From Monilinia fructicola (taxonomy: Eukaryota > Ascomycota > Leotiomycetes > Helotiales > Sclerotiniaceae), in contig VICG01000008.1 of assembly GCA_008692225.1 (NCBI GenBank), forward strand, positions 2,072,001 to 2,136,000: 64,000 nucleotides of DNA. Direction: 5' to 3'. Position 1 is the stretch's first letter; the number at the start of each line of letters is the position of its first letter. This document shows, one piece after another, positions 21,824-32,935 of this stretch. Below the pieces are notes generated by a model. It was not told where the DNA came from and made no database searches. It was given only the letters and a program-made list of their open reading frames with translations. Position numbers and translations under genes: made by a program.

Positions 21824-24800
21824 ATGGGTGAACCGCCTGTTAGCGAAGAGGATTTCACGTTTCTACTGGATGAGGCCAGCAGAAACGCAAGAGACCTGAA
21901 TCAGCGTGTCGAGGTTGTTGAGTTATACAAACGCGCAATATCTGCCGAGCCTTGGAGCAACACACTTTGGTTGGCAAGATGTGAATGGGTCTTGTCATTG
22001 TATACGGATTGCCGAGATCCAGATGCAGGATGGCCAGAAGAGGAGCAAATGCTCGGCCAGGAATTATTTTCATTACAGATGGTACAGGAGCTTTGGCAGG
22101 AAGGTGCTGCAGCTACGAAATTTCGATTGAACGACAGTCATGAGCTATGGAATAGGTGGATTACCATCGAACTAGAAGAGCTTGCGAAATCACCCTCTCG
22201 CGAATATGTAGAGCGCGTTCGCAAAATATTCTTCGATCGTTTGCAAACGCCACATGCTAAATGGGATGAGACTTCGCAAATGTTCTCGACATTTATCACG
22301 AAATATGATGAGCCTTCTTGGGAATCCACAATGGTGCAAGTAACCCAGATGGGTAGCCCTGCAAAATATTTGTACGCACAGCGCGAAGAGCGTGAGCTCA
22401 AACTTCAGCAGGTTATGGCAGCCGGTGATAAAGAAGGGGCAGCTTCTGTGATGAGAGAATATTTGGAATGGGAGAGCCTCCAACCACTCAAGAAACCAAA
22501 AAAGGGCTTGCCACCCAGCCCCCAAATTCTCACCGTCGCCTTATACGAACGCGCGTTAGCATCGACTATTCTGGGTCGGGATCCTGGCACATGGGAAGAT
22601 TACATTGCTTTCGTCCAACAAAGCTATGCCGTCAATCCAGATGCGCAATTAGGGAATCCCCTTTACATCGCACAACGCGCTACTGCACATTGCCCTTGGT
22701 CTGGAAGCCTCTGGGCACGATATATGCTCCTCGCTGAAACACAGAACCTGGATTTCACAACGATTGCAGACATCAAACATGCTGCCACTAGTACTGGTGT
22801 ATTGGATCGTGAAGGTAAAATGGACGAAGTTATTGAGGTCTACATAGCTTGGTGTGGGTATCTCAGGCGACGAACTCTTGGAAAAAGACCAGATGACGAA
22901 GCGTTTGATGTGGCTGATGTTGGTCTGCCTGGCTCTCTCGAGACCGTTCAGGACTGGGGACGAAGACTTCACAAAAGGGAGTACACAGGAGACCCTTCAT
23001 TTCGAATCGAAAGGATTTTGATACAATATCTCACCCAGAAAGGCTCAATCGAGGAAGCACGCGAGTTTTGGAAAAGGCTCGCGAATACTCATCAGAAAAG
23101 TTATGTGTTCTGGCAACAGTATTATTTCTGGGAAATGACAGTGAGAAACCCAAACTCATCTCCTAGCTTACCCTCTATGGTCTTGTCTCAAGCGATACGT
23201 ACAAAAGATTTAGATTGGCCGGAGGCGATCATGGACTTGTACATTGCGCATTGCAACAATTACGAAGACGCGCATACTCTGTTGGAAGCTAAAGATTTGG
23301 TCCGTAGGCAATTCCAGCTAGTGGTCAAACGGAGAGAAAGATTGGCTGCCGAGCAAGCAGAACTGTATGCTCAACAACAAACACAGGTTATTACACCGGA
23401 TCCAACAATCGAAGAATCTCCTGGAAATTCAAAGAGGAAGCGTGAGCCAACCTCCGAAGATGTTGATGGTAACACCCACAAGAAGATAAAAAATGAGCAA
23501 CCGGTAGCTGATCCAGAGGCCTTGCAGCAACAGCATTTGAAAAGGGATCGCGAGAATACGACCGTAATAGTCACCAATTTGCCCCCCGGGGCTACCCAAA
23601 CCAAAGTCAGACAGTACTTCAAAGACTATGGTCACATCAATAGCGCAATCCTCAAGACCGAAGCCGACAAACTTTCCTCTACCTGTTTGATTGAATTCCG
23701 TTCCAATGATGACGTCCAATCGGCCTTTCTCCGTGATGGAAAATTCTTCGGTGAAAATCAAATCAGAGTAGAGTCCGGTACTGGTTTGACTCTCTATGTG
23801 ACAAATTATCCACCTTCAGCTGATGATAATTACATGCACAATCTTTTCAAAGACTGTGGTGAAATATTCAGTATCCGATGGCCAAGCCTCAAATTCAACA
23901 CGCATCGTCGATTCTGTTATATTACCTTCCGTAAAGCTGAAGCTGCTTCGGCCGCTACCCAGCTCGATGGAAAGTTGCTAGAGAATAAATTCAAACTTGT
24001 GGCCAAGTATTCCGATCCAGCCGGAAAAAAGCAAAGAGAAGGTGCCACTGCGGAGGGTCGGGAGCTTCATATAACCAGTCTTGATTCTAGCTTAAAAGAA
24101 AATGATCTGAAGGAAGTTTTCGCGAAGTATGGCAAAGTTGAAACTGTCAGGATTTTGAGAGCATTTAATGGAGAGAGCAAAGGTGCCGGCTTCGTCGTCT
24201 TCGAGAAAAAGGAAGAAGCTACGGCAGCACTTGAATTGGATAAAACCAAGTTGAAATCATCTGTTCTCCATGTCGAATTGACGCAAACGAGGAACTACAA
24301 GCCCATTGCAACTAGTAGAGAGAAAGGAACTTCCACATCTCCAGCCCCAGATGCTGATGGAGATCATGCAATGTCTTCTGCTTCATCTGTAGACCAACTT
24401 CATCACAATCAGCATGCTCTACATCAGCCATCTAGCCCAGAGAGCACCAATCGAACGATTACTTTACTCAATATCCCCGACACTGTCAATGATGCAAGAA
24501 TCCGTGCAATTGCTGCGCCATTCGGCACCATCACAAAAGTCGTATTACGTCCAGATCACCAAGGTGCCATCATCGAGTATGAAGATGTCGCTTCTGCGGG
24601 TAAAGCAGCTCTTGCGCTCGAAAATCACGAGATTGTCCCGGGACGTAAATTGAGAACTGGAGGAATGAAAGATCTTTTTGCACATACAAGTGAATTCAAA
24701 ACAGATCGTATTGTGATTGGGCAAAATGGTAAAAAGGAAAAGGAAAAGGAGAAAGGGAGCATGAGTACGAGTACCAATAATTTCATGCAACCAAGTGCAC

Positions 24801-24973
24801 CTGTCAGGAGACCAGGTGGACGGGGCGGTTTGGGAAAAAAGAGAGGATTGGGATTTTCGGGACCAAAGAAGGCTGAGACGAACTCGGATGCAAAACCAAC
24901 GGGCTTGGAGAATCTTTCTTTGAAAAGTAATGCGGATTTCAAGAAAATGTTTTTGAGTGGGGGCAAGGCATGA
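21824..24973 (+). CDS. PRP24: U4/U6 snRNP assembly factor Prp24 (SART3-type)
   Basis: Intronless, 1049 residues. Prp24 anneals U4 and U6 snRNAs and recycles U6 for spliceosome assembly. As in human SART3 and filamentous fungi, the N-terminal half (about 1-520) consists of HAT helical repeats (e.g. ELWNRWITIELEELAK, REFWKRLANTHQKSYVFWQQ), which budding yeast Prp24 lacks. A basic nuclear signal, KRKREPTSED...KKIK, lies near 535-560. Four RRMs follow, starting near 577 (VIVTNLPPG), 654 (LYVTNYPPS), 745 (LHITSLDSS) and 875 (ITLLNIPD). The end, DFKKMFL, is the conserved short motif that contacts the LSm2-8 ring. The reading frame is intact throughout, which contrasts with the frameshifts seen in some other genes here. 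Confidence 0.96.
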   Translation: MGEPPVSEEDFTFLLDEASRNARDLNQRVEVVELYKRAISAEPWSNTLWLARCEWVLSLYTDCRDPDAGWPEEEQMLGQELFSLQMVQELWQEGAAATKFRLNDSHELWNRWITIELEELAKSPSREYVERVRKIFFDRLQTPHAKWDETSQMFSTFITKYDEPSWESTMVQVTQMGSPAKYLYAQREERELKLQQVMAAGDKEGAASVMREYLEWESLQPLKKPKKGLPPSPQILTVALYERALASTILGRDPGTWEDYIAFVQQSYAVNPDAQLGNPLYIAQRATAHCPWSGSLWARYMLLAETQNLDFTTIADIKHAATSTGVLDREGKMDEVIEVYIAWCGYLRRRTLGKRPDDEAFDVADVGLPGSLETVQDWGRRLHKREYTGDPSFRIERILIQYLTQKGSIEEAREFWKRLANTHQKSYVFWQQYYFWEMTVRNPNSSPSLPSMVLSQAIRTKDLDWPEAIMDLYIAHCNNYEDAHTLLEAKDLVRRQFQLVVKRRERLAAEQAELYAQQQTQVITPDPTIEESPGNSKRKREPTSEDVDGNTHKKIKNEQPVADPEALQQQHLKRDRENTTVIVTNLPPGATQTKVRQYFKDYGHINSAILKTEADKLSSTCLIEFRSNDDVQSAFLRDGKFFGENQIRVESGTGLTLYVTNYPPSADDNYMHNLFKDCGEIFSIRWPSLKFNTHRRFCYITFRKAEAASAATQLDGKLLENKFKLVAKYSDPAGKKQREGATAEGRELHITSLDSSLKENDLKEVFAKYGKVETVRILRAFNGESKGAGFVVFEKKEEATAALELDKTKLKSSVLHVELTQTRNYKPIATSREKGTSTSPAPDADGDHAMSSASSVDQLHHNQHALHQPSSPESTNRTITLLNIPDTVNDARIRAIAAPFGTITKVVLRPDHQGAIIEYEDVASAGKAALALENHEIVPGRKLRTGGMKDLFAHTSEFKTDRIVIGQNGKKEKEKEKGSMSTSTNNFMQPSAPVRRPGGRGGLGKKRGLGFSGPKKAETNSDAKPTGLENLSLKSNADFKKMFLSGGKA

Positions 24974-25154
24974 ACGGGATGATAATTAATTGATTGCTTA
25001 ATTGGTTGCTTAATTGATTGCTACATAATGAGGATACGTAGGTAGCTAGTGGATCAAAAGCTAATATTTCCTTTGATGATTATTGAGATATCCATGGATA
25101 CGCCATCTCTTTTTCGTACATCTGTATTTGAACAGTGACAGTATCGAGTAAAAA

Positions 25155-25592
25155 ATGGAAAGCAAGCCCACCAGGAGCACCTCCCATCAACATGAACCGC
25201 AATGGCTGCCTTCCCTTCTAGCTCCCGTGGCTCCCGATGAGCCCGCTGATTCCCTCTACCGAAATCCCTCGAAACCCCTCCCACCTCGCATCACAAATCA
25301 CCCCGCCGTCCCTTCTACTCATGCACCGTTGACATCTCGCTCTGCAATGTCACGCAGTCAGACATATATTTTACATCATCTGGATTTCATCATCGTCTTT
25401 TATTCCTCTCTTGCCCACTACCTACTACCTGCAAAGTGGTTCTACAAGCCACTCCCAAAGTATCACGAGGAGCAGTGGAGCGTGCAGCTGGGGCTGCAGA
25501 AATGTAGGGGTCTGTTGGTTGTGGGTTGTTGTCAGTTCTCGGCTGTGCGTGCGTGTGTGTGTGTGTGTTTCTTTTTCCGAGATCGAGGTTAG
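25155..25592 (+). CDS. Weak hypothetical ORF, 145 residues
   Basis: An ATG-initiated frame with a Pro/Ser/His-rich first half and an aromatic middle (LPAKWFYKPLPKYHEEQW). Its last part is coded by the TG microsatellite (CVCVCFF), unlikely in a real protein. A splice site before the repeat would be needed. No domain is recognisable. I keep it only as a possible exon. Confidence 0.2.
   Translation: MESKPTRSTSHQHEPQWLPSLLAPVAPDEPADSLYRNPSKPLPPRITNHPAVPSTHAPLTSRSAMSRSQTYILHHLDFIIVFYSSLAHYLLPAKWFYKPLPKYHEEQWSVQLGLQKCRGLLVVGCCQFSAVRACVCVCFFFRDRG
25553..25568. repeat. (GT)n microsatellite
   Basis: An uninterrupted run of about eight GT dinucleotides, preceded by GTGCGTGC. Confidence 0.85.
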
Positions 25593-25892
25593 GTTAGGTT
25601 GGCTTAAGAGGTGTGGGGAGGGGGAGGGGCTTGGATGGTGGGGTGATGGGAATGGGGGTTTTGTTGGATATTGGGATTGGGACTGGGACTGCCAATGGAT
25701 TATCGGGAGGAGAGGGGAGGGGCATGGTTAGGGGCGGCGTTGGTTACTTGGGGATTGGGTGGGGGATGGTGGAAGGGATGTGCGAGATGCATGGAGGGAG
25801 ATTTTGAAAGTATAGTTCACTGGTTGGTGGTTGGTGGTTGGTAGTTGAGCCGAGAGTCAGATTTCCGGTGGCGGTAAATGATTTATCTATCT

Positions 25893-25894
<2 letters not shown>

Positions 25895-25925
<31 letters not shown>
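25895..25925. repeat. (AT)n microsatellite
   Basis: About 15 uninterrupted AT dinucleotides, in the 3' flank of the isocitrate lyase gene. Confidence 0.95.
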
Positions 25926-25926
<1 letters not shown>

Positions 25927-26277
25927 TAGAGCATATACGTCACAATGTGAGATCATGATACCACCATACGCAGCTTCGAAAGTTATGCTGTAGGATGGTA
26001 TGGATATCGAAAGTCGATGTTGATACCATTGTTTCAGCACTTGAATATCGAAGCTGCGTCGGGACGGTAGTTTTAGGACGTACATGGAGAGGATTTGGAA
26101 TCTCTCGGGTGTGAGGGAGCAGGGCGTGCAGTGTAAGATCTTATGAAATATATATATGATTTTCCCCAAACGACAATGTGAGCTAGAAGAAATGTCCCAT
26201 TCCAAGACGCCACCCAAAAAGCAACAAACCCATCAACCCATCAGTCAGATTTCAAAAGCCGCGCTTTCCCCCCTCTC

Positions 26278-28101
26278 TCAATGAAATTGATCCTCCGTAA
26301 CGCCCTTCCCCATAGCACTCGTACTGCTGACCCCGCCCGTCACCATCTTCAACAGCTCGTCCGCGTAGTTTGCCCCGGACCATTTCTGATGCGTTACCAC
26401 ATCGACCCCCAGCTCCATTTCCGGCTCCTGGACCAATTCTCCATACGCCCTCATACCCTGCCTACTGTATTTCTCCGCAAACTGATGGCTGATCAATGCG
26501 GTCGTATGCAGGCCCGCCAGCGTGATAAACTGCCAACAATATCCCAGCTTGCTCAATCTCTCAATATAAGTTTCCTGTTCGGCGCGGGGCATGGCCGATT
26601 TCCAGTTGAAGGACGGAGAGAGATTGTACGCGAGCTTTTGCTCCGGGTATACGGCGTGGACTCCGGATGCGAATTCCTCGGCTTGTTTGTAGTCGGGGAG
26701 TTTGGATTCCATCCAGATGGCGTCGGCGTAGGGCGCGTATGCGATGGCGCGGTTGATGGCGCACCCGCAGCCGCCTTTTAATCGATAATATCCTTCTCTT
26801 GTGCGAGGAGCGTCCCAATCCCAGTGGATATCTACGCCGGTGATGGTTTTAGCGAGGGCTCGGGCTTCGGAATTACTCTTGCCTTTGACCTCGTTCAAGA
26901 AGCGAGAGATGAGATCTTGAGACTTGGTGTTGTGGATGTAGAGTTTATGGTTGAGATTACGGCGTCGTTGAAGAGTTTGAGATCGGCTTGGGCCGTCCAT
27001 TCATCTTCGATGGCTTGTAGTTCGGCACCTGTCTTGCCAGCTCGTTCACCGGCTATCATTAGATCATTGAGGGGTTGGAGGTTGGGATTTGTAGAGCCGA
27101 GGATATAGGCGTGATCCCGAGGGTCAATCGTCGTGGTTATTAAAGTAGCAGCTTCGGCATCTGTACGGGCGATAGCGAGGAGGTCGGAACCTGTGAAATG
27201 TTTAGCTGCTGCTCCTCCTTTGGGGAGAAATTATGGATTCAAAAACGTACCCATAATATCAGCCTGAGCACGAATAGCCACAAGACGATTAATATGCTCG
27301 CTAATAGGCACGAGAACCTTTCCAGCCATATGTCCACATTTCTTAGTTCCAGGTGCTTGGTCCTCAATATGAATTCCAGCAGCTCCCTTTTCAATGAATA
27401 ACTTTGTCAATTTCATGACGGCAGTAAGACCACCATGACCAGTATCCGCATCTGCGATGATAGGACGAAGATAATCGATGTTCTGAAGCTTGGCTCGATC
27501 GGCTTTTGAGGCGGTCATTACGCGTTCTTCTCGCTGCTTGCGGTCGTGAAAGAGTTGGGCCATGAAGAGGTGGCTACTTTGTTGGGGACTGTGGTCTGCA
27601 TGATATTAGTGGCTTGAAGAGGGAAGAGAAGGTAGGAAGAGGAACTTACATATGGATAGTCTGCTAGATCTGGACCAGGTTCATCCGATGCAGATGCAGT
27701 AGATGAAGATTGCCATCCCGAAACATAAACCGTATCGAGAAACTTTGCCATTTGAGTCAACATGGTAGGCTCTAAGCAGCCATATGTATAAGAAGCTTCC
27801 TTATTCTATTTTAGAACATCAGTATCTACCTCCTGATATCGTACGAGGGATGAACAGGAATGCATACCTTGAATCTTTCCTCCAAGATCCTCCAAAGCTT
27901 TTTCGATTGAGTATTACTTGGATATTCAATCTTTAGGTTTCCTCTCTTTGCCACGATCTGCTCTGCAGTAAATGGCCTTTTGGTATATCTCCAACGTTCA
28001 TCTGACCACCATTTCTTAACTGCAGCAACCTCTTCCAAAAAGATCCTTTCTTCTTGTTCTGGATCCACCGCAAATCCAGCCATTCTATTTGAGCTAGCCA
28101 T
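26278..28101 (-). CDS. acuD: Isocitrate lyase, with two apparent frameshifts
   Basis: Isocitrate lyase splits isocitrate to succinate and glyoxylate in the glyoxylate cycle, usually in peroxisomes/glyoxysomes, for growth on acetate and fatty acids. The ATG at 28101 begins [10 protein letters not shown]; exon 1 ends at 27868. Introns are 27806-27867 (GTATGC...ATAG), one with donor after ADYPY-like DYPY (GTAAGT...ATGCAG, near 27586-27650) and one after ADIMG (GTACGT...TCACAG, near 27195-27250). Diagnostic segments are [24 protein letters not shown], the catalytic [22 protein letters not shown] and the end [10 protein letters not shown]. It resembles the glyoxylate-cycle form, not methylisocitrate lyase. 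The frame breaks twice: at 27572-27573 between TVPNKVA and HLFMAQ, and near 26924 between DAVISTIN and [12 protein letters not shown]. Each is mended by one base in a short homopolymer, so sequencing error or recent pseudogenisation are both possible. A 38-bp intron (26923-26960) is a weaker alternative for the second. Confidence 0.9.
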
Positions 28102-29698
28102 CTTGTATATATGTGTATGAGTGGAGAGTATATAAAACAACAAGAAATAAGTCTCGTTCGTGAGTCTTTTCTTTCAAGTCTAAAGAGTCGATGTTCAAAT
28201 AGAATGTATGAAGTTAAGGTTCCTACTATTTGCGTGGAATGTGAAATATAGAACTAGTAATATTCTGGATCTCTCAAGACCATAGACAAGTTTAGAACCA
28301 ACAAAAATATAAGTCAACTAAAGATGAAGAGAATCAAACAATCAAAAGAAATAGCTCCCAAGGTATCCAGCTATATATTCCCTTCAACCCCCAGAAACTA
28401 GACGGAAACTATCCGGCCCAAGACCCGATCTAGCTCCCTATATCGCATGAAGAAGACAAGACTCATTGTATCGATACCAAGAGCATATATCCTCGGAAAA
28501 TCGAGGTTCCCTTTGCCATCAGCATATCATTTGGTTGGTTGCTCGGATCAAAGGGAGAGCATCAGGAATGCCGTGATTGGATACGTTCCCGAAAACTGGG
28601 GAAGAGGTAATAGCCATTTTAGTAAATGAACTGTCTGGGTTAGTAGCTTGGCTCTCCAGATCTGTAACCTGTGGAATTTAGTGTAAGAGGTGCGGCTAGC
28701 TTCTTTTATGACGAAAGGAGCATGATGCAGGAAGATCCGAAATGGGTTGAAGGTAGTATCTTCCCTTTCTAGAATGTTATCATCTACCAACCGTGAGTCG
28801 TGTGCTTCCTCACATACATACATAATCTTACCTAGGCATGTATCAGCATACCGTCGACAAGTGAATTCCTTTAAATCCTCACCTCACCTGCCTCAGATCC
28901 TTAACATGTGTTTCCACAAAAACACTCGACGTTACAATTACCTGAGATTTAACATGTGAAGACAATATGATGATGACATGGATACGATAACCTCAAGGAT
29001 AACAAAGGCGCAGGTGCTCCAATCACCTTACCGAGGGGTAACGAAAAAATGCGGAGGAGGGGAGATCAGGGGATTAATCTTCTGCCAGGCCAATCTAATG
29101 CCTCGGCTTACGTAGCCAAAACCCCCTTCATCATAAAACCCGTTCCGATAATCGCCTCGTTGCTTTTCCGATATATTGTCTTTTCCGATCATGCTTTTAA
29201 AGAGTCCGTTTATAGGATGCGATTTCAGGATGAGTCTGGGCACTTATGTATGAAGTCAGATGTGCATCAATCATTTAATCATATTGGATCAATCGTTTCA
29301 GTTCAGTACACTACAGTCAAGTCATTGATAGAATTGCATACACAGTATTATCAGCAATTTTACCGGTATATTAATTTTCTTACTAGACAGCGCAGAGCTG
29401 CTTTCTTCCAGCATAGTTCTACACACATATCCCCTCATGAACGTCTCCATGACCAGCTATCCTCCGCTAACCACCATCAAACATCCGCAATAAATTCTGC
29501 TTTGCGCATCCAGCAAAGAGCTTTTATCTAATTTTGAAAACGCCCCCATCATCCTGCGACATCATGATCGTTTCAATTGTCAACTCGAAAACATCTTCTG
29601 AATGCCATTTGAAGTATTCATGGGGTATAGAGCAAAAAACGCAAATGTCATTGAAGCATCAAATGTTCTAGTTACCTTATTTTTCTTGTCTTGTACAG
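28102..29698. other. Intergenic, upstream of isocitrate lyase and downstream of trehalase
   Basis: 1.6 kb, AT-rich. It should include the isocitrate lyase promoter at its left end. A CCTAGG lies at 28831-28836. No gene is supported. Confidence 0.55.
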
Positions 29699-32100
29699 TT
29701 AAAGGTTGATCGCCTTGTCATACTGCTCCCAAGGAGTAAGTGTTCCTAGGGTTCGTCGCATGTGTGCATTGATAATTTGGAGTCCGTAAACATAGCTGGC
29801 ATTGACCCATCCGAAACTATAATCATTAGAAATTGCAGTGGGTCGAATATATCTAGACAACTTACCCTTCTTTAGCAACTCCCTTGAAGTCAGACCCTTG
29901 GTTGCCATACTCTGCATCAACCTTGTGTGGATCAATAACTCTGGTCACATCGTATTTTTCCACTACCACGCCGTTGAAGTCGACAAACGCTGTTGTGATC
30001 ATGAATAACCACTTGTAGGCAAGTCGCTCGGCATCTTCTTGGTAATTGTACCGCAGTAATCCGGTCCAAGCCAGCATTTGCTGTGGAGCCCAGCCATATG
30101 GATAATCCCATTGACGATTTGGTCGGTCTAATCCAACTGCACCACGAGACTCTTCAGTTCCAGAAAGTAATCCTCCTGCGGCTTCAAATTTGGGAAGAGC
30201 ATTGGTGACCAAGCTGGCAGCTTGCTGTGGTGAGGCAACGCCTGCCCACATTGCCCAAAATGTAGTAGCACTCTCGTATGTGCACTGCTCTTGCTTCGCG
30301 GTGTTATAATCGAAATACATGCCCTGCTTCTCATTCCAAAGGTATTTGTCGATGGCCAGCTTGCGGCTTCTGGCTCTTCGGTCCCACATTGATGAGGTTT
30401 GCAGCTGACCCGGCTGCATATCCCCCACGCAGAATTCGACAGGGACTTCAAGCTTGTCTTTGAAAAATGTACGAATGGTATTTGCAATATCTTTTTCGTA
30501 TTTGTAAAGAAGAGAATTAAGATCAATGGTTGCAAGGTCGGCACAAACTCTCTCCAAACGGTAGGATGTGTCGTGTCCCGATTCACGTACTGCTCGATCA
30601 TGTAGGAAATAATCATCCAATTCTAGCTCCACGACCTTTCCATGGTTGTAGGCTTCAACGAACTCTTTGAAAGTCATGTTATGCTTCTTGGCATAAGGCT
30701 CCAATAAATGTTCGAAATGAGAAGCTTCTGTCTCCGGGGGTACACCAAGGCCCTCGGGGCGGTATCTTGATAGGCCAGTAACGGGGTCATATCTTGGCTC
30801 GGCTGTCCACACACTATGGTATTCCTTGATGGCGGCGAGGATAGAAGTCTTCAAAAAGTCCAATGATCCTGGTTCATGTTTGATTTTGTCAAAAACCCGA
30901 AGTGCCATGTCAGTCAAGAACGGTGGTTGAGAACGACACAAGTAGTACGACCTAGTGGCGTTAAGAATCTTCCCATAATGCTCAATGCAAAAGCAAAAGT
31001 TTTGCACCATTGATTTTGCCAAGTGGACCTTGTCATTTACAATCAGTCCTAGTGATTCCATATAGCTGTCCCACCCATAAAGTTCGTTGAATCTACCACC
31101 TGGTACAACGAATGGTAATCCCTTGAGGGTTTTCTCGCCAGTGGATGGATCCACGAATTCCTCCATGGCTACAGCTAGAAGACCAGGCTTAGAGTTCATA
31201 TCACGAACGACTTCTGGAGTAATCTTCTCTGGAAGCCAGCAAACATCCAAACGAACTTCAGGTCTATCATTTGCCACTTTAGTATAATATGCATGCTGCT
31301 CAGGTGCACCTCGTGGAATATAGATTCGTGGGCGAGGGTCATCGGTCCAATCCTTAGGATCACGCCCAGCGATTTCAATCACGGAGCCATCGATTCTGCG
31401 AGTCAACCCATCCCAAAAAGACCCCGATATCAGTCGTGAGAGGCGATTAACGGGGTTCTCATTGAGGCGCGATTCGTCCAAAAGAATTTGCTCTCTGCCA
31501 TTTTCCTTCGCTAGGGTCAATTCCTGCAAAAGATTTGATAACATATAGGTTCCACGGATATCATATCTTCGAAATCCGTTCGAGGTAGCGGTCCCAAGAG
31601 GAAGTGACTGTTCCAGGATGCGTCAGTTGGGAGCCGATACGAATGAATTCTAGTTCTCATACCTTTGGCCCTAAATCTTCAATTGTGATCTGGTGATTAT
31701 CATCTGTGTCTTCTTGTTTTCGGAGAGCTTCCAAAGTCGAATCAACTTGTATTAAGAATTTACGTCCGTGATCCCCAATATCATCTGCACATGTGTAAGT
31801 CGACAAGAAGCTCAATGCTCGAGTGTAAGATACTGACCATGGCTTCCTCTTCTCTTCGGCTTCTTCAAATCGAAAGTTGATGTTGTAAGGGTGCTTTGAT
31901 TCTGCAAGTAGAGAAAATCAGATGTGTGCTTAAAAAGTGTTGTGTAGATGTTTCGGGCTTACTGAAGAGTATGTGCGGGTCCGGAATTGTCGAAATGATT
32001 TCTGATTTGTGTCATGGCTATAGTATACATGTGCGGCAGCAAATGGATCGATTTCACTCGAGATGCTAGAAGTGCGCTGCTTCTGCAATGGCGAGGTCAT
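29699..32100 (-). CDS. NTH1: Neutral trehalase (GH37), calcium- and PKA-regulated type
   Basis: Five exons, complement(29699-29816, 29866-31607, 31663-31784, 31838-31901, 31963-32100), 727 residues. Introns are 49-61 bp with normal borders and all phases close. It hydrolyses cytosolic trehalose to two glucose, releasing the reserve during germination and after stress. Both trehalase signatures are present: [14 protein letters not shown] (about 278-291) and [10 protein letters not shown] (about 607-616). The N-terminus has a kinase A site, RRGSHDD (Ser66), coded across an intron. A calcium-binding motif follows at about residues 93-104 ([12 protein letters not shown]). Both mark the regulated neutral enzyme, not the secreted acid trehalase; no signal peptide is seen. 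The last 39 residues come from the small terminal exon ([12 protein letters not shown]...). The upstream neighbour region is 7.4 kb of repeat-rich, gene-poor DNA. Confidence 0.96.
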
Positions 32101-32613
32101 CGTCTGGTAGAAAAGTATAGAATGAAGTAGCGGTGTTGTATGCAAAAAAAGTGACGTCGTGGTAAATCGTGAGTCTTATCTTGGTACAAACGGCGGGGAT
32201 GTGGTAAGTTAGGTGGGGTGAATAAGTTTAGAGTTCTGGAGGTATTTGATTGAACGTATGAGGTGAGATGCGGTGAGGTGAAGTAAGGTGAGGTAAGGCG
32301 AGGTAAGATCTGAGGAAGAATTGTCGTCTTGAGGATGAAATACGAGTTTGATGCTATCTGCCAGGTTCTAGGAGGAAGAATGAGGAGGAGAAGGAGAATG
32401 AGAACAAAGTGGAAGAAAGTACAAGTACTCGTAGATATATGCAGGTATGTATGTATTATGTATGTATATACCTGGTAGGTACCTAATAGGTATATATATG
32501 TAGGTACTGGTATGTTCTCCACAGAAATAAGAGGGTTAAGGTATGAATCACAATACAATATGAATCAGTCGTGTTGTTGAATTCTCGAATGAATGAAGGA
32601 ACGTTGTTGATGT

Positions 32614-32651
32614 ATGGTGGATGATGGATGGTGGATGGTGGATGGATGTAT
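32614..32651. repeat. GGATG/GGTGGAT tandem repeat
   Basis: Imperfect repeats of GATGGATGGTG-type units in the 5' region of NTH1. Confidence 0.7.
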
Positions 32652-32680
32652 CTATCTATCGTTGGTACGTAGGTAGCGGC

Positions 32681-32772
32681 TATCAATCCTCAATCATCAA
32701 TCATCAATCGTCAGTCGTCAGTCGTCAATCGTTAGTCGTCAATCGTCAATCGTCACTCATCACTCATCACTC
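32681..32772. repeat. 7-bp minisatellite (TCAATCA/TCAGTCG type)
   Basis: About 13 imperfect copies of a 7-bp unit, drifting from TCAATCA through TCAGTCG and TCAATCG to TCACTCA. The stepwise change suggests local duplication of variant units. Confidence 0.85.
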
Positions 32773-32861
32773 TCTCGCCATACCGCCATGCGATCCCAAC
32801 TCATGAGATAGTAGGTACTAGAACTATGGATGTAATCAATCACAAGATAATAATCACAGCT

Positions 32862-32928
32862 CTTGTTGGCTTGTTGGCTTGCTGGCTTGCTGGCTTGCTG
32901 GCTTGTTGGCTTGTTGGTTTGCTGGCTC
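32862..32928. repeat. 8-bp minisatellite (TTGCTGGC/TTGTTGGC)
   Basis: About eight copies of an 8-bp unit with a single T/C variant arranged in blocks. Confidence 0.9.
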
Positions 32929-32935
32929 CTTGATT

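Larger units (their letters stand above)
24974..26277. other. Intergenic between PRP24 and the isocitrate lyase gene
   Basis: 1.3 kb at the convergent 3' ends of the two genes. It holds a candidate short ORF (25155-25592), a TG run and an AT run, listed separately. Nothing else is supported. Confidence 0.5.

Noticed and set aside
26281..26781. 166-codon plus-strand frame opposite isocitrate lyase
   Set aside because: Antisense of strongly conserved enzyme sequence; no independent signal.
26278..28101. 2-Methylisocitrate lyase instead of isocitrate lyase
   Set aside because: The [17 protein letters not shown] and GKGVTEDQF segments and the absence of a mitochondrial presequence fit the glyoxylate-cycle enzyme.
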